64,000 nucleotides of DNA from Oerskovia douganii (GCF_015142735.1 NZ_JACSPN010000001.1:61608-125607); one strand, 5' to 3'; shown: positions 8,537-17,716, counted from the first letter of the stretch. Program-made: numbers and translations. Notes: a model not told the origin generated them from the letters alone.

Positions 8537-9682
8537 TCAGTGGTGCGTGTGCTTGACCGGCTCGGGCAGCCCGGCGTCCGCCCGGATCGAGCGCGACAGG
8601 CCCTCGATCGAGCGCAGCGCGTCGACGAGCTCGGGCACGCGGACCTCGAACGGCATGGCGTGGATGGTCTCTCCCGGTGCCGTCGCGGCCTCGGCCACCC
8701 GGCGCAGGTCGCCCACGTCGGCCGTCGTGAGCCCGATCTCGGTCAGCGTGTTGGGCAGCCCGACGCGCGTCGTGAACTCGACGAAGTCGCGGATCTCCTG
8801 CGACGGTGCGCCCTCGAGCACGAGCTGGGTCAGGGACCCGATGTTGACCTTCTGGCCGTGCGTGAGGCCGTGGGTCTGCGGCGCGGCCGTGAGCCCGTTG
8901 TGGATCGCGTGGGCCGCCGCGAGACCGCCCGACTCGAAGCCCAGCCCGGACAGGAGGGTGTTGGCCTCGACCACGGCGTCGACCGCGGGCGTGACCAGGT
9001 GCTCCTTGACGGCCTCGATCGCCGCGAGCGAGTTCTCCCACAGGATCTTCCACGAGAGCTCGGCGAGCGCGGTGCCCGTGATGAGCGGCAGTCCGCCCGC
9101 CATGGTCGTCTTGTGGGCCTGGGCCACGGCGCGCGCCTCGATCCAGGTGGCGAGCGCGTCACCGATGCCCGCGACGAGGAACCTGACCGGCGCGTCGGCC
9201 ACGAGCTGGGTGTCGACGAGCACCAGGTCGGGGTTGTGCGGGAAGAACCGGTACTCCTCGAACGCGCCCTCGTCGGTGTAGATGACGGACAGGGCGGAGC
9301 ACGGCGCGTCGGTCGATGCCACGGTCGGTACGGAGACCCAGCGGATCCCCTCGAGGTGCCCGGCGGCCTTGACGGCGTCGATCGTGCTGCCGCCCCCGAT
9401 CCCGACGATCACGTCGGAGCCGGTCTCGCGGATGCGCCGGGCCAGCCGGTCGACCTCGGCCGCCGTCGCGTAGGTGCCGAAGCCCTCACGTGCTCGCGGC
9501 AGGTTCGCGGCCTGGAAGGACTCGGCGACGGTGTCCTGGACGATGTCCCAGACCACGTCGTCGGTGACGATCAGCGGCTTGGTGCCGATCGGGGCCACGA
9601 ACTCACCGAGCCGGGACAGCGCGCCGCGCGACTGCACGTAGCGCAGGGGGCTGATGAGGGTGCGGATCGGGACCTCGGACAT
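8537..9682 (-). CDS. gldA: Glycerol dehydrogenase (iron/zinc-containing alcohol dehydrogenase family)
   Basis: The product has 381 residues from ATG 9682, with the strong site GAGGAGGT upstream. It would oxidise glycerol to dihydroxyacetone with NAD+. The NAD-binding GGGST lies at about 96-100. The metal ligands align with those of known GldA: Asp175 (GIGDALATW), His258 (AAAHAIHNG) and His275 (HGLTHGQKV). The overall length is typical. It ends in a His-rich KHTHH. The gene is divergent from a MarR regulator, with 155 bp between the starts, which makes local control by that regulator possible but unproven. Confidence 0.9.
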   Translation of the reverse strand: MSEVPIRTLISPLRYVQSRGALSRLGEFVAPIGTKPLIVTDDVVWDIVQDTVAESFQAANLPRAREGFGTYATAAEVDRLARRIRETGSDVIVGIGGGSTIDAVKAAGHLEGIRWVSVPTVASTDAPCSALSVIYTDEGAFEEYRFFPHNPDLVLVDTQLVADAPVRFLVAGIGDALATWIEARAVAQAHKTTMAGGLPLITGTALAELSWKILWENSLAAIEAVKEHLVTPAVDAVVEANTLLSGLGFESGGLAAAHAIHNGLTAAPQTHGLTHGQKVNIGSLTQLVLEGAPSQEIRDFVEFTTRVGLPNTLTEIGLTTADVGDLRRVAEAATAPGETIHAMPFEVRVPELVDALRSIEGLSRSIRADAGLPEPVKHTHH

Positions 9683-9801
9683 GGGGACCTCCTCGGGTAG
9701 GGACAGGGACGTCGCGGCCGCGCGTGGAGGATCGCTCCGGCGGACCGTCGACTCCTCGACGCTATGTCGAGGAGCGGTCCACCGCCTGTCGGAGCACTGC
9801 C

Positions 9802-9833
9802 TCGACAGATTTGTATGAGTGCTGTTATAACAG
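9802..9833 (+). promoter_or_regulatory. Leaderless promoter of the MarR gene with embedded palindrome
   Basis: TCGACA (9802-9807) and TATAAC (9826-9831) are separated by 18 bp. The -10 ends 6 nt before the GTG start, so the mRNA should begin at or next to the start codon. The perfect 12-bp palindrome CTGTTATAACAG (9822-9833) covers the -10 and is a good autoregulatory operator for the MarR protein. Confidence 0.65.
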
Positions 9834-9837
9834 TGCT

Positions 9838-10365
9838 GTGACGTCCATCGACCCGACCGCCGTCCCCGGACGCTGGGACTCCCTGCACGCCCTGCTGCGC
9901 CGGCTCGACGACGAGATCGGCGCCGTCTACACCGACCGCGGGGTCGACGGCGTGCGACCGCGCTTCGTCTACCCGCTCATCCGACTCGCCCACACCGGGC
10001 CGCTGACCATCCGCGAGCTCGCCGCGTCGCTGGGCCGCACCCACTCGGCCATGAGCCAGACCGTCACCGCGATGCGCAGCGAAGGACTCGTGCAGACCGA
10101 GTCCGGCGAGGACGCCCGCACGCGCCGCGTCGCGCTCACCGACAAGGCTCGTGCGCTCGTCCCTCTCCTCGAGGCCGAGTGGCGCGCGACCGAGGAGTCG
10201 ATCGCCGAGATCGACGACGAGCTGCCGTACGCGCTGAGCGCCGTCGTCGCCGACCTCGAACGCGTCCTCGCGAGCAGGTCCCTGCGCGCCCGGCTCGTCG
10301 AGCGGCTCGACGCCGCGGGCCACCCGGTGCAGACGCCCGGCGCGCCGGGACCCGAGACTCCCTGA
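9838..10365 (+). CDS. MarR-family transcriptional regulator
   Basis: This protein has 175 residues from GTG 9838 (leaderless). The winged helix-turn-helix covers about residues 45-115, with LTIRELAASLGRTHSAMSQT as the DNA-recognition region and a wing containing EDARTRRVALT. The frame can be extended upstream to 9724, but that would run through the promoter. The MFS exporter gene starts 1 nt after its stop, so the pair forms an operon; MarR proteins commonly repress an adjacent exporter and release it on ligand binding. The ligand is unknown. Confidence 0.88.
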   Translation: MTSIDPTAVPGRWDSLHALLRRLDDEIGAVYTDRGVDGVRPRFVYPLIRLAHTGPLTIRELAASLGRTHSAMSQTVTAMRSEGLVQTESGEDARTRRVALTDKARALVPLLEAEWRATEESIAEIDDELPYALSAVVADLERVLASRSLRARLVERLDAAGHPVQTPGAPGPETP

Positions 10366-10366
10366 C

Positions 10367-11716
10367 GTGCGCGACGACCTCCTCGACCTGCGCCCGCTGC
10401 GCACCAGTGCCGCCTATCGCGACCTGTGGGCAGGCTCGGCCGTCGGCGGCCTCGGCTTCCAGGTGGCCACGGTCGCGGTGCTGCTGCAGGTGTGGGAGCT
10501 CACGCACAGCCCGGTGTGGACCGGTGCGATCGGCCTCGCGACCGCCGTGCCCCTCCTCGCCCTCGGCCTCGTCGGCGGGCACCTCGCCGACGTGCACGAC
10601 CGCCGCACGATCATGCGCCTCGCGTCGGCCGGCCAGGTGCTCTCCGCGGTGGGCCTCGCCGCGCAGGCGCTCGCGGGCAACCGGTCCGTGTGGGTGCTGC
10701 TCGGTCTCGTGAGCCTCGGTGCGGCGTGCAACGCGCTGGGCTCGCCCGCGCGCCGGACGGTGCCGCCGCGCCTCCTGCCCGCCGACCAGGTCGCGGCCGG
10801 GCTCGCGCTGCAGAACCTCGCGTTCCAGGTCGCCATGCTCGTCGGGCCGGCGCTGGCAGGCCTCGTCGTCGCGCGCTGGGACCTCGCGGCCGCCTACGGC
10901 GTGCAGGTGGCGGCGGCCGTGGTCGCCCTGCTCGGGCTGGTGCGGCTGCCGCCGCTCCCGCCGGTGCCCACGCATCCCGCGTCGGACGCCGGCCCCGCAC
11001 CTGCACCCGCGCCTGTGCCTGCACCCGTGCCTGCGCCCGTCGAGGTGCCGGGCGGCGGACCGGCGGACCACGGACGGCCCGGTCGTCGTCGGGCCGCGGC
11101 GGGCGGCTGGTCGATCGTCTGGAAGCGGCCGACCCTGCGGGGCTCGTTCGCGACGGACGTCGCGGCGACGGTGCTCGCGATGCCCGTCTCCTTGTTCCCG
11201 CTCGTCAACGAGATCCGGTTCGACGGCGACCCGCGGACCCTCGGTCTGTTCCTCTCGGCGGTCGCGGTGGGCGGGATCGGTGCCGGGCTGCTGTCCGGTG
11301 CGGTCACGCGCGCGCTGCGGTCGGGCGCGCTGCAGCTCGCCGCCGCCGCGACGTGGGGAGTCGCGCTCGCGGGCTTCGGGCTGGCCGGACCGCTGTGGCT
11401 CGCGCTCGCGTGCCTCGCGGTCGCGGGGGCGGCGGACACGGTGTCGGTCGTGACGCGCGGCGCGCTCGTCCAGCTCGAGACTCCCGACGAGTTCCGCGGC
11501 CGAGTGTCCTCGGTCGAGCACGTCGTGGGGGTCGCGGGCCCCGAGGTGGGCAACTTCCGCGGCGGGGTCCTCGCGTCGTTGACCTCGGCGCCCGTCGCCC
11601 TGGTGGCGGGCGGTCTCGCGGCGAGCGTCGCCGTCGGGCTGGTCGCGTGGCGCAACGTTCCCCTGCGTCGCTACCGGACCCCGGCCGTCACGCAGTCGCC
11701 CGTCGAGGCGCGGTAG
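10367..11716 (+). CDS. MFS exporter (EntS-like)
   Basis: The product has 449 residues and begins at GTG 10367, translationally coupled to marR. About ten to twelve hydrophobic segments are present. An MFS loop motif (GGHLADVHDRRTIM) follows the second helix. The central cytoplasmic loop holds a repetitive Ala-Pro-Val stretch (about 207-235). The start ALRTSAAYRDLWAGSAVGGLGFQ-like layout matches enterobactin-exporter-type MFS proteins, but a siderophore substrate is only a family guess. Regulation is probably by the upstream MarR protein. Confidence 0.85.
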   Translation: MRDDLLDLRPLRTSAAYRDLWAGSAVGGLGFQVATVAVLLQVWELTHSPVWTGAIGLATAVPLLALGLVGGHLADVHDRRTIMRLASAGQVLSAVGLAAQALAGNRSVWVLLGLVSLGAACNALGSPARRTVPPRLLPADQVAAGLALQNLAFQVAMLVGPALAGLVVARWDLAAAYGVQVAAAVVALLGLVRLPPLPPVPTHPASDAGPAPAPAPVPAPVPAPVEVPGGGPADHGRPGRRRAAAGGWSIVWKRPTLRGSFATDVAATVLAMPVSLFPLVNEIRFDGDPRTLGLFLSAVAVGGIGAGLLSGAVTRALRSGALQLAAAATWGVALAGFGLAGPLWLALACLAVAGAADTVSVVTRGALVQLETPDEFRGRVSSVEHVVGVAGPEVGNFRGGVLASLTSAPVALVAGGLAASVAVGLVAWRNVPLRRYRTPAVTQSPVEAR

Positions 11717-11780
11717 CGACGTGGACGTGACGGCGCCCCGACGCGCGAGCCGGGCCCCCGAGCGCCGGGGCGCAGGCGCG

Positions 11781-14363
11781 TCAGTCGACCGTGACGGCCT
11801 CCAGGACCGGCAGGCGCGAGGCCCGGATGCCCGGCCACACGCTCGCCACGAGCCCGATCACGACCGCGAGCCCCAGCACCGCGAGCACCTGCCCCCAGGG
11901 GATCGCGAGGCTCGAGAGCCCCTGCTCGGCGAGCACCCCCGGCAGGGCCGCCGCGATCGCGATGCCCGTGATCACGCCCAGCACGGTCCCGTAGACCGCG
12001 GTCAGCACGGACTCGATCGTGATGATGCCCGCGAGCTGGAGGCGCCCGAGGCCCACCGCACGCAGCAGCCCGATCTCGCGCGTGCGCTCGATGATGGACA
12101 GCGCGAGCGTGTTGACGATGCCCAGGAGGGCGATGACGATCGACAGCCCGAGCAGCGCGTAGAGGATCACGAGGACCTGGTCGACCTGGGCCGCGGCCGC
12201 GTTCGCGAGCTCCTCGCGGTCCAGGACCGAGACCACGAGGAAGGGCTTGACGGCGTCGGTGAGCGCATCGCGCAGCTCGGCGGTCGTGGTGCCGGGAGCG
12301 GCCGTGACGTAGATCGCCCACGTCGGGATCTCGGGTGCGCCCACGCTCGCGTACGTCGCGTCGGCGAGCACCACGTCGGACGAGATGACCTGGGTGTCGA
12401 CGACGGCCCCGACGCGCACCTCCACGGTGCGTGCGCCGTCGTCGCTCGTGAGGGTGAGCGCGTCGCCGACCTCCCAGCTGTGGTCACGGGCCGCGGCCCG
12501 ACGTACCACGGCCTCCCCGTCGTCGAGCGCCCGGTCGGGGTCGCCCTCGACCACGGGCGCGTCGAGGGCCTCGGTGAAGAACCCGGGCGGCACGACCGTG
12601 GCGCCGCTGGCCTGGCCGTCCACGTCGAGGGTCCCGAGCTGCAGCGCGAGCGCCTGCCCGACGGCGGGGAGCCCGGTCACGGCATCGGTGACCCCTGGCG
12701 GGAGCGCGCCCGTGGCGGCTGCGGCCTGGACCACGTAGTCGGCCCGCATCTGCTCGTCGACGATCGACCGGACCGAGGCCTGCGTCGAGGCCGCGATGAC
12801 CCCGGTCGCGCTCACGAGCGCCATCCCGATCAGGAGCGCACCGGCCGTGTTGGAGGTGCGGCGCGGGCTGCGCGTGACGTTGCCGCGGGCCAGGCGCCCG
12901 AGCGGGCGGATCGCGGCGACGGCCGGGACCGCGAGCACCGTGATGACGGCCCCCGCGATCGCGGGGGACAGCACCAGGACCCCCACGAGGGCCGCGCCCG
13001 CGCCGACCGCGAGCACGACGCGGGGGTCGAGGTCGTCGACCGGAGCCCACCCGGTCGGGTCGGCCGACGCCGAGCTGCCCAGCCGTGAGGCCAGCACGAG
13101 CAGGCCGGCGCCGACCACCACCAGCACGAGCCCGACCACCGCACGGGTGCCGGTCCCGCGGTCCGGTGCGACGTCGTCGTGCATGGCCTGGACCGGCGGG
13201 GTGAGGGCCGCGTGGCGGCCCGGGACCGCGGCCGCGATCACGCTCACCAGGACGCCCAGCGAGATCGCGACCACGACCGACGTCGCGCTCAGGGGCACCC
13301 GCCCCGAGAGCTCCATGCCCGTCGAGCCGAACACCGCGCGCAGCGCGCTGACCAGGACCCGTCCCAGGACCACGCCCGTGGCCGCGCCCAGCAGCCCCAC
13401 CGCGACGGCCTGCGCCACGATCGACGCGAACACCTGCGCGGGCGAGGCGCCGAGCGCCCGCAGCAGCGCGAACTCGCGCTGACGCTCGCGCACGGACATC
13501 GCGAACGTGTTGGCGATGATGAACGCGCCGACGAACAGCGCGATCGCAGCGAAGACGAGCAGGAACGTCTCGATGAACCCGAGGATCTCCTCGACCCCCT
13601 GGCGGGCCTCCTCGCGCACGGCCTCGCCCGTGACGGACTCGGTGCCGGCCGGGAGGACCCGCGCGACGCGCTCGGCGAGGTCCTGCTCGGTCACGTCCCC
13701 CGCGGCGTAGACGGAGATCGTGGGGACCGTGCCGTCCGGCGCGTAGGTCGCGAGCGCGGTGGCGGGGTCGAGCCCCACCAGGATGGTGCCCGCCGCGGCG
13801 GCCTCGATCGCGAAGATCCCCGTGACCGCGACGGGCTGCGGGGCGCCCGCGAGGACCACGGTCGTCGTGTCGCCCGTCGTCAGGCCCGCGGCGGACGCGG
13901 CGCTCTCCTCCAGGGCGATCTGCGCGCCGCCCACGGGCCAGGCGCCGCTCGCGAGGGTCACGGTCGGCTCGTCGGGGCCGACCGCGATCCCGATGCTCGG
14001 GGGGCCCGACGTCGTGACGGCCGTGCCGTCGGCCGCGACCAGGACGATCGGACCCGACGCGTCGGGCACGGCGCGCGCGACGCCGTCGACCCCCGCGACC
14101 GTGTCCGCGAGCGTGACCGGGACAGGGCTGTGGGGCGTCCCGAACGAGGTGCCCGCGCTCGTCGTGTCGTCGATCTCCTCCGTGCCGCGCACGTAGACGT
14201 CGGCGACGAGCGTGGTCGCGATGATCTCGTCGAACGTCGAGGACAGCATCGCGCGGAACGTGAACGTCCCCACGACGAACGCGACGCCGAGCATGACCGC
14301 GAGCGTCGACAGCAGGAAGCGGACCAGGTGCGCCCGGACCCCGCGCAGCGCGACCCGCAGCAT
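11781..14363 (-). CDS. ABC exporter permease with two FtsX domains
   Basis: The permease has 860 residues from ATG 14363, whose first base pair overlaps the TGA of the upstream ATPase gene, so they are coupled. An N-terminal membrane helix (RFLLSTLAVMLGVAFVVGTF) is followed by a large extracytoplasmic MacB-like domain. The first FtsX block contains VRERQREFALLRALGASPAQ. A middle pair of helices and a second extracytoplasmic domain follow. The last FtsX block contains IIERTREIGLLRAVGLGRLQ. This two-FtsX layout is typical of Gram-positive MacB/YknZ-type exporters for lipoproteins, peptides or drugs. No substrate can be named. Confidence 0.92.
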   Translation of the reverse strand: MLRVALRGVRAHLVRFLLSTLAVMLGVAFVVGTFTFRAMLSSTFDEIIATTLVADVYVRGTEEIDDTTSAGTSFGTPHSPVPVTLADTVAGVDGVARAVPDASGPIVLVAADGTAVTTSGPPSIGIAVGPDEPTVTLASGAWPVGGAQIALEESAASAAGLTTGDTTTVVLAGAPQPVAVTGIFAIEAAAAGTILVGLDPATALATYAPDGTVPTISVYAAGDVTEQDLAERVARVLPAGTESVTGEAVREEARQGVEEILGFIETFLLVFAAIALFVGAFIIANTFAMSVRERQREFALLRALGASPAQVFASIVAQAVAVGLLGAATGVVLGRVLVSALRAVFGSTGMELSGRVPLSATSVVVAISLGVLVSVIAAAVPGRHAALTPPVQAMHDDVAPDRGTGTRAVVGLVLVVVGAGLLVLASRLGSSASADPTGWAPVDDLDPRVVLAVGAGAALVGVLVLSPAIAGAVITVLAVPAVAAIRPLGRLARGNVTRSPRRTSNTAGALLIGMALVSATGVIAASTQASVRSIVDEQMRADYVVQAAAATGALPPGVTDAVTGLPAVGQALALQLGTLDVDGQASGATVVPPGFFTEALDAPVVEGDPDRALDDGEAVVRRAAARDHSWEVGDALTLTSDDGARTVEVRVGAVVDTQVISSDVVLADATYASVGAPEIPTWAIYVTAAPGTTTAELRDALTDAVKPFLVVSVLDREELANAAAAQVDQVLVILYALLGLSIVIALLGIVNTLALSIIERTREIGLLRAVGLGRLQLAGIITIESVLTAVYGTVLGVITGIAIAAALPGVLAEQGLSSLAIPWGQVLAVLGLAVVIGLVASVWPGIRASRLPVLEAVTVD

Positions 14364-15151
14364 CAGTCCTCCTCCGCCTGACCGAGCGCGTCGAGGATGT
14401 CGCGTCTCGTCGGTGCGGAGAGGTCGGCCGTGATCCGCCCGTCGGTCAGGAACAGGACGCGGTGCGCGTACGAGGCCGCGCGCGGGTCGTGCGTGACCAT
14501 GACGACCGTCTGCCCCAGCTCGTCGACCGAGCGCCGCAGGAAGCCCAGGACCTCGGCGGACGAGCGCGAGTCCAGGTTGCCCGTGGGCTCGTCGGCGAAC
14601 ACGACCGACGGCCGCGACACCAGGGCCCGCGCGCACGCGACCCGCTGCTGCTGCCCGCCCGAGAGCTCGGACGGCCGGTGGTGCAGGCGGTCGCCCAGGC
14701 CCACCGCGGACACGACCTCCTCGAACCAGGCCCGGTCCACCGGGACCCGGGCGATGTCGAGCGGGAGCGTGATGTTCTCCGCGGCCGTGAGCGTCGGGAC
14801 CAGGTTGTACGACTGGAACACGAACCCGATCCGGGTCCGCCGCAGGGCCGTGAGACGGCGCTGCGACAGCCGGCTCACCTCGGTCCCGCCGATCACGACG
14901 CTGCCCGACGTGGGCGCGTCGAGCCCGGCCAGGCAGTGCATGAGCGTCGACTTGCCCGAGCCCGAGGGGCCCATGATCGCGGTGAGCTCGGCCGACCGGA
15001 AGTCGACGTCGACGCCGTCGAGCGCGCGGACGGCCGTCTCGCCCTGGCCGTACGTCTTGACCAGGCCGCGGGCCCACGCCGCAGCCCCGGGAGGCGCGTC
15101 CCCCGGCCGGGCGGACCCGGGCGGGCTGGTCGGGGAAGCCGTGGGCTCCAT
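14363..15151 (-). CDS. ABC transporter ATP-binding protein (LolD/MacB type)
   Basis: The ATPase has 262 residues from ATG 15151 with a GGGGGCC purine-rich site; the frame extends further upstream, but that part is low-complexity and starts before a poor context. Walker A is GPSGSGKST, the signature is LSGGQQQRVACARAL and Walker B is VVFADEPTGNLDS, with a D-loop and an H-loop in VMVTHDPRAAS. It pairs with the 860-residue FtsX-domain permease directly downstream (1-nt overlap). The first 40 residues are Pro/Ala/Gly-rich and probably disordered. Confidence 0.94.
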   Translation of the reverse strand: MEPTASPTSPPGSARPGDAPPGAAAWARGLVKTYGQGETAVRALDGVDVDFRSAELTAIMGPSGSGKSTLMHCLAGLDAPTSGSVVIGGTEVSRLSQRRLTALRRTRIGFVFQSYNLVPTLTAAENITLPLDIARVPVDRAWFEEVVSAVGLGDRLHHRPSELSGGQQQRVACARALVSRPSVVFADEPTGNLDSRSSAEVLGFLRRSVDELGQTVVMVTHDPRAASYAHRVLFLTDGRITADLSAPTRRDILDALGQAEED

Positions 15152-15317
15152 CGGAGGCCCCCTTCGGTCGACGAGTCTCCATCCTGACCCCGGACGGGCA
15201 CGACGTGCGACACGTCGGCGCGGTGCGGCCGCCCGCGGGTCGCGCCCGTCGGCTCTGTGCGTCCGCCCGCGGGCCGCGCCCGGCCGCGGGACCGGCGGTC
15301 GGCAGTAGCGTGGAGGC

Positions 15318-16352
15318 ATGGTCTCTCACGCCGTGGTGAACGTGCTCGACGCCGTGCCCTCCCCGGGGGACGCCCCGCCCGTGCGCTGGGGGATCCTCGG
15401 CGCGGGCAGGATCGCGGCGGACTTCGCGGACGAGGTGCGGGTCTTCACCCAGGGGCACGTGGCGGCCGTGGGGTCGAGGGACGAGCACCGTGCGCGGGAC
15501 TTCGTGCAGCGGCACGCCCCCTCGGCGGCCGTGCACGGCTCGTACGAGGCGCTGGTCGCCGACCCCGACGTGGACGTCGTGTACGTCGCGACTCCGCACT
15601 CGCACCACCGTGACCACGCGCTGCTGGCGATCGCCGCTGGCCGGCACGTCCTGGTCGAGAAGGCGTTCACGCGCAACGAGGCCGAGGCCCGCGAGGTGTT
15701 CGACGCGGCGCGGGCCGCGGGCGTGTTCGTCATGGAGGCCATGCTCACGCGGCACCTGCCGCACGTGGCGGCGATCCGGGCACTGATCGCGCAGGGCGAG
15801 GTCGGGGAGGTCAGGTCGGTCACGGCGGGCTACGGGTCCGCCGCGGCGTACGACCCGTCGCACCGGCTCTTCGCGCCCGAGCTCGCGGGTGGGGCGCTGC
15901 TCGACATCGGGGTCTACCCGCTCGCGTTCGCCATGGACCTCCTGGGCGTGCCCGACGCCGTCACGGCGGTCGGTCTGCTGGCTCCGACCGGGGTGGACGC
16001 CCAGTCGACCGTGGTGCTGCGGTACGGGGACAGGGCGACGGCGACGTTGTCCTCGTCGGTCCTGGCGCGGTCCGCGACGTCGCTCGTGGTCGCGGGTACG
16101 GGGGGCCGGATCGAGGTTGCGGACCGGTTCATGGTGCCCACGGCGTTCAGCGTGGTGTGGGCCGACGGGGCGCGGCGCGAGTACGACGGGTTCGTGCCGG
16201 CGGGCAAGCAGTACGAGGCCGCGGAGGTCGCACGGTGCGTCGCGGCCGGCGTGCCGGAGAGCCCGCGCATGACGTGGCAGGACACGTTGGACCTGATGCG
16301 GGTCATGGACGCGGCACGGGCGCAGCTCGGGGTCGTATACCCGGGCGAGTGA
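15318..16352 (+). CDS. Gfo/Idh/MocA-family oxidoreductase, paralogue 1
   Basis: This NAD(P)-dependent sugar-type dehydrogenase has 344 residues. The Rossmann motif is RWGILGAGRIAADFADEV near 25-42. The catalytic EKAFTRNEAE holds the conserved Lys of the EKP-type motif, here with Ala in place of Pro. The C-terminal domain has GGALLDIGVYPL. ATG 15318 is preceded by TAGCGT ending 6 nt upstream (leaderless). It is closely related to the next gene: long identical stretches include DVVYVATPHSHHRDHALLAIA. The two arose by tandem duplication. The substrate is unknown; family members act on dihydrodiols, inositols or glucose-type sugars. Confidence 0.9.
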   Translation: MVSHAVVNVLDAVPSPGDAPPVRWGILGAGRIAADFADEVRVFTQGHVAAVGSRDEHRARDFVQRHAPSAAVHGSYEALVADPDVDVVYVATPHSHHRDHALLAIAAGRHVLVEKAFTRNEAEAREVFDAARAAGVFVMEAMLTRHLPHVAAIRALIAQGEVGEVRSVTAGYGSAAAYDPSHRLFAPELAGGALLDIGVYPLAFAMDLLGVPDAVTAVGLLAPTGVDAQSTVVLRYGDRATATLSSSVLARSATSLVVAGTGGRIEVADRFMVPTAFSVVWADGARREYDGFVPAGKQYEAAEVARCVAAGVPESPRMTWQDTLDLMRVMDAARAQLGVVYPGE

Positions 16353-16387
16353 ACGGTCGCGGGCCGAGGGCGGGGTCGAGGACGGGG

Positions 16388-16418
16388 CGAGGTCGTCCTG
16401 GCGGGCGGGACGACCTCG
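16388..16418 (+). terminator. Short hairpin between the two Gfo/Idh paralogues
   Basis: CGAGGTCGTCC (16388-16398) pairs with GGACGACCTCG (16408-16418) over 11 bases with a 9-base loop. It lies 35 nt after the first paralogue and shares the GAGGTCGTC core of the larger hairpin family. Confidence 0.6.
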
Positions 16419-16482
16419 ATCGGGGGGTTCGAGAGCGCGCCACCTGGTCGCGTCCTGCGACCACACCTCGGGCAATGACCCG

Positions 16483-16508
16483 TGGTAGCGCTCTCACGGG
16501 GATAGCGT
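16483..16508 (+). promoter_or_regulatory. LacI-type operator next to a leaderless -10
   Basis: TGGTAGCGCTCTCA (16483-16496) matches the LacI/CelR-type consensus TGGGAGCGCTCCCA at 12 of 14 positions. TAGCGT (16503-16508) is the -10, ending 6 nt before ATG 16515. Binding between -35 and -10 would repress. Confidence 0.6.
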
Positions 16509-16514
16509 GAGCCC

Positions 16515-17609
16515 ATGAGCAACGACGCCCGCACCGCGGCACCGACCGACCGCCCCGACTCCCTGCCCCGTCTCGCAGCGACCGCCGCCGACCTCCCCGA
16601 GGTGATCTCCGGCGTCGTGCCCGATCCTCGGACGGCGCCCCCCGTGCGCTGGGGAATCCTCGGCGCCGGCAACATCGCGGGTTCGTTCGCCGAGGCCGTG
16701 CGCGACCACACGCGCGCCCGCGTGGTGGCCGTGGGCTCGCGCGACCGTGCCCGGGCCGAGCACTTCGCGACCGAGCACGGCATCCACACGACCCACACCG
16801 ACTACACCGACCTCGTCGAGGACCCCCAGGTCGACGTCGTGTACGTCGCGACGCCCCACTCGCACCACCGCGACCACGCGCTGCTGGCGATCGCCGCGGG
16901 CAAGCACGTCCTGGTCGAGAAGGCGTTCACGCGCAACGAGGCCGAGGCGCGCGAGATCCTCGACGCCGCGCGGGCCGCGGGCGTGTTCGTCATGGAGGCC
17001 ATGTGGACGCGCTTCCTGCCGCACGTCGCGGCCCTGCGGGGAGTGATCGCGCGCGGCGAGATCGGCGAGATCGTCAACGTGACCGCCGACCACGGCCAGT
17101 TCTTCCCGTTCGACCCCGAGCACCGGCTCTACGCGCCCGGGCTCGCAGGCGGCGCGCTGCTCGACCTGGGCGTGTACCCCGTGTCGTTCGCCCACGACGT
17201 CCTGGGGGCGCCGTCGTCGGTCACCGCGGTCGGGGCGCTCACGGAGACGGGGGTCGACGGCCAGCTCGGCATCACGCTCGGCTACGGGCAGGCCCTGGCC
17301 ACGCTGTCGACCACGCTGTGGTCGCAGACGCCCAACGTCGCGGCGATCTCCGGGACGGCCGGGCGCATCGAGGTCGAGGGCACGTTCTACGCCCCGACGT
17401 CGTTCCGCGTGGTCCGCCACGACGGCGCCGAGTGGCGCTACGAGGGATTCCGCGGTGAGGGCAAGCAGTACCAGGCGGCCGAGGTCGCGCGCTGCCTCGA
17501 GGCCGGCCTGACCGAGAGCCCCCGCATGACGTGGGAGGGCACGCTCGAGGTCATGCGGACCATGGACGAGGTCCGTCGTCAGGTGGGCGTGGTCTACCCG
17601 GGCGAGTGA
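16515..17609 (+). CDS. Gfo/Idh/MocA-family oxidoreductase, paralogue 2
   Basis: The product has 364 residues from ATG 16515. The Rossmann motif RWGILGAGNIAGSFAEAV lies near 39-56, with EKAFTRNEAEAREI and GGALLDLGVYPV as in paralogue 1. The N-terminus is about 14 residues longer. Codon and amino-acid identity with the upstream gene is highest across the NAD domain; differences cluster in the substrate domain (e.g. DHGQFFPFDPEHRLYAPG against GYGSAAAYDPSHRLFAPE), so substrate preference may have diverged. Unlike its neighbour it has a LacI-type box in its promoter. A long hairpin ends it. Confidence 0.9.
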   Translation: MSNDARTAAPTDRPDSLPRLAATAADLPEVISGVVPDPRTAPPVRWGILGAGNIAGSFAEAVRDHTRARVVAVGSRDRARAEHFATEHGIHTTHTDYTDLVEDPQVDVVYVATPHSHHRDHALLAIAAGKHVLVEKAFTRNEAEAREILDAARAAGVFVMEAMWTRFLPHVAALRGVIARGEIGEIVNVTADHGQFFPFDPEHRLYAPGLAGGALLDLGVYPVSFAHDVLGAPSSVTAVGALTETGVDGQLGITLGYGQALATLSTTLWSQTPNVAAISGTAGRIEVEGTFYAPTSFRVVRHDGAEWRYEGFRGEGKQYQAAEVARCLEAGLTESPRMTWEGTLEVMRTMDEVRRQVGVVYPGE

Positions 17610-17646
17610 CCCGGGTGGGCTGACCGGGCTGCCGGCTCCAACCGGT

Positions 17647-17705
17647 GCCGAGAACGGGGTTGCGGTCGTTCTGACGTGCAGAACGACCGCAACCCCGTTC
17701 TCGGC
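17647..17705. terminator. Long perfect intergenic hairpin (family copy 2)
   Basis: Arms 17647-17673 and 17679-17705 are perfectly complementary over 27 bases with a 5-base loop. It lies between convergent genes. The arm contains GAGAACGGGGTTG identical to copy 1 at 1393, then GCGGTCGTT. Confidence 0.85.
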
Positions 17706-17716
17706 AGGGCGAGGGC

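Noticed and set aside
5610..9053. Minus-strand frame of 1147 codons across topA and gldA
   Set aside because: Spans two real genes on opposite strands and a terminator; the product is Arg/Gly-rich shadow sequence.
10980..11060. Ala/Pro/Val repeat DNA in the MFS gene as a separate repeat element
   Set aside because: It stays in frame and encodes the cytoplasmic linker of the transporter.
11781..16475. A single 1564-residue minus-strand protein covering the ABC permease, the ATPase and part of the Gfo/Idh gene
   Set aside because: The permease begins at ATG 14363 with clear N-terminal membrane helix; the upstream part is a shadow of the ATPase and oxidoreductase genes.
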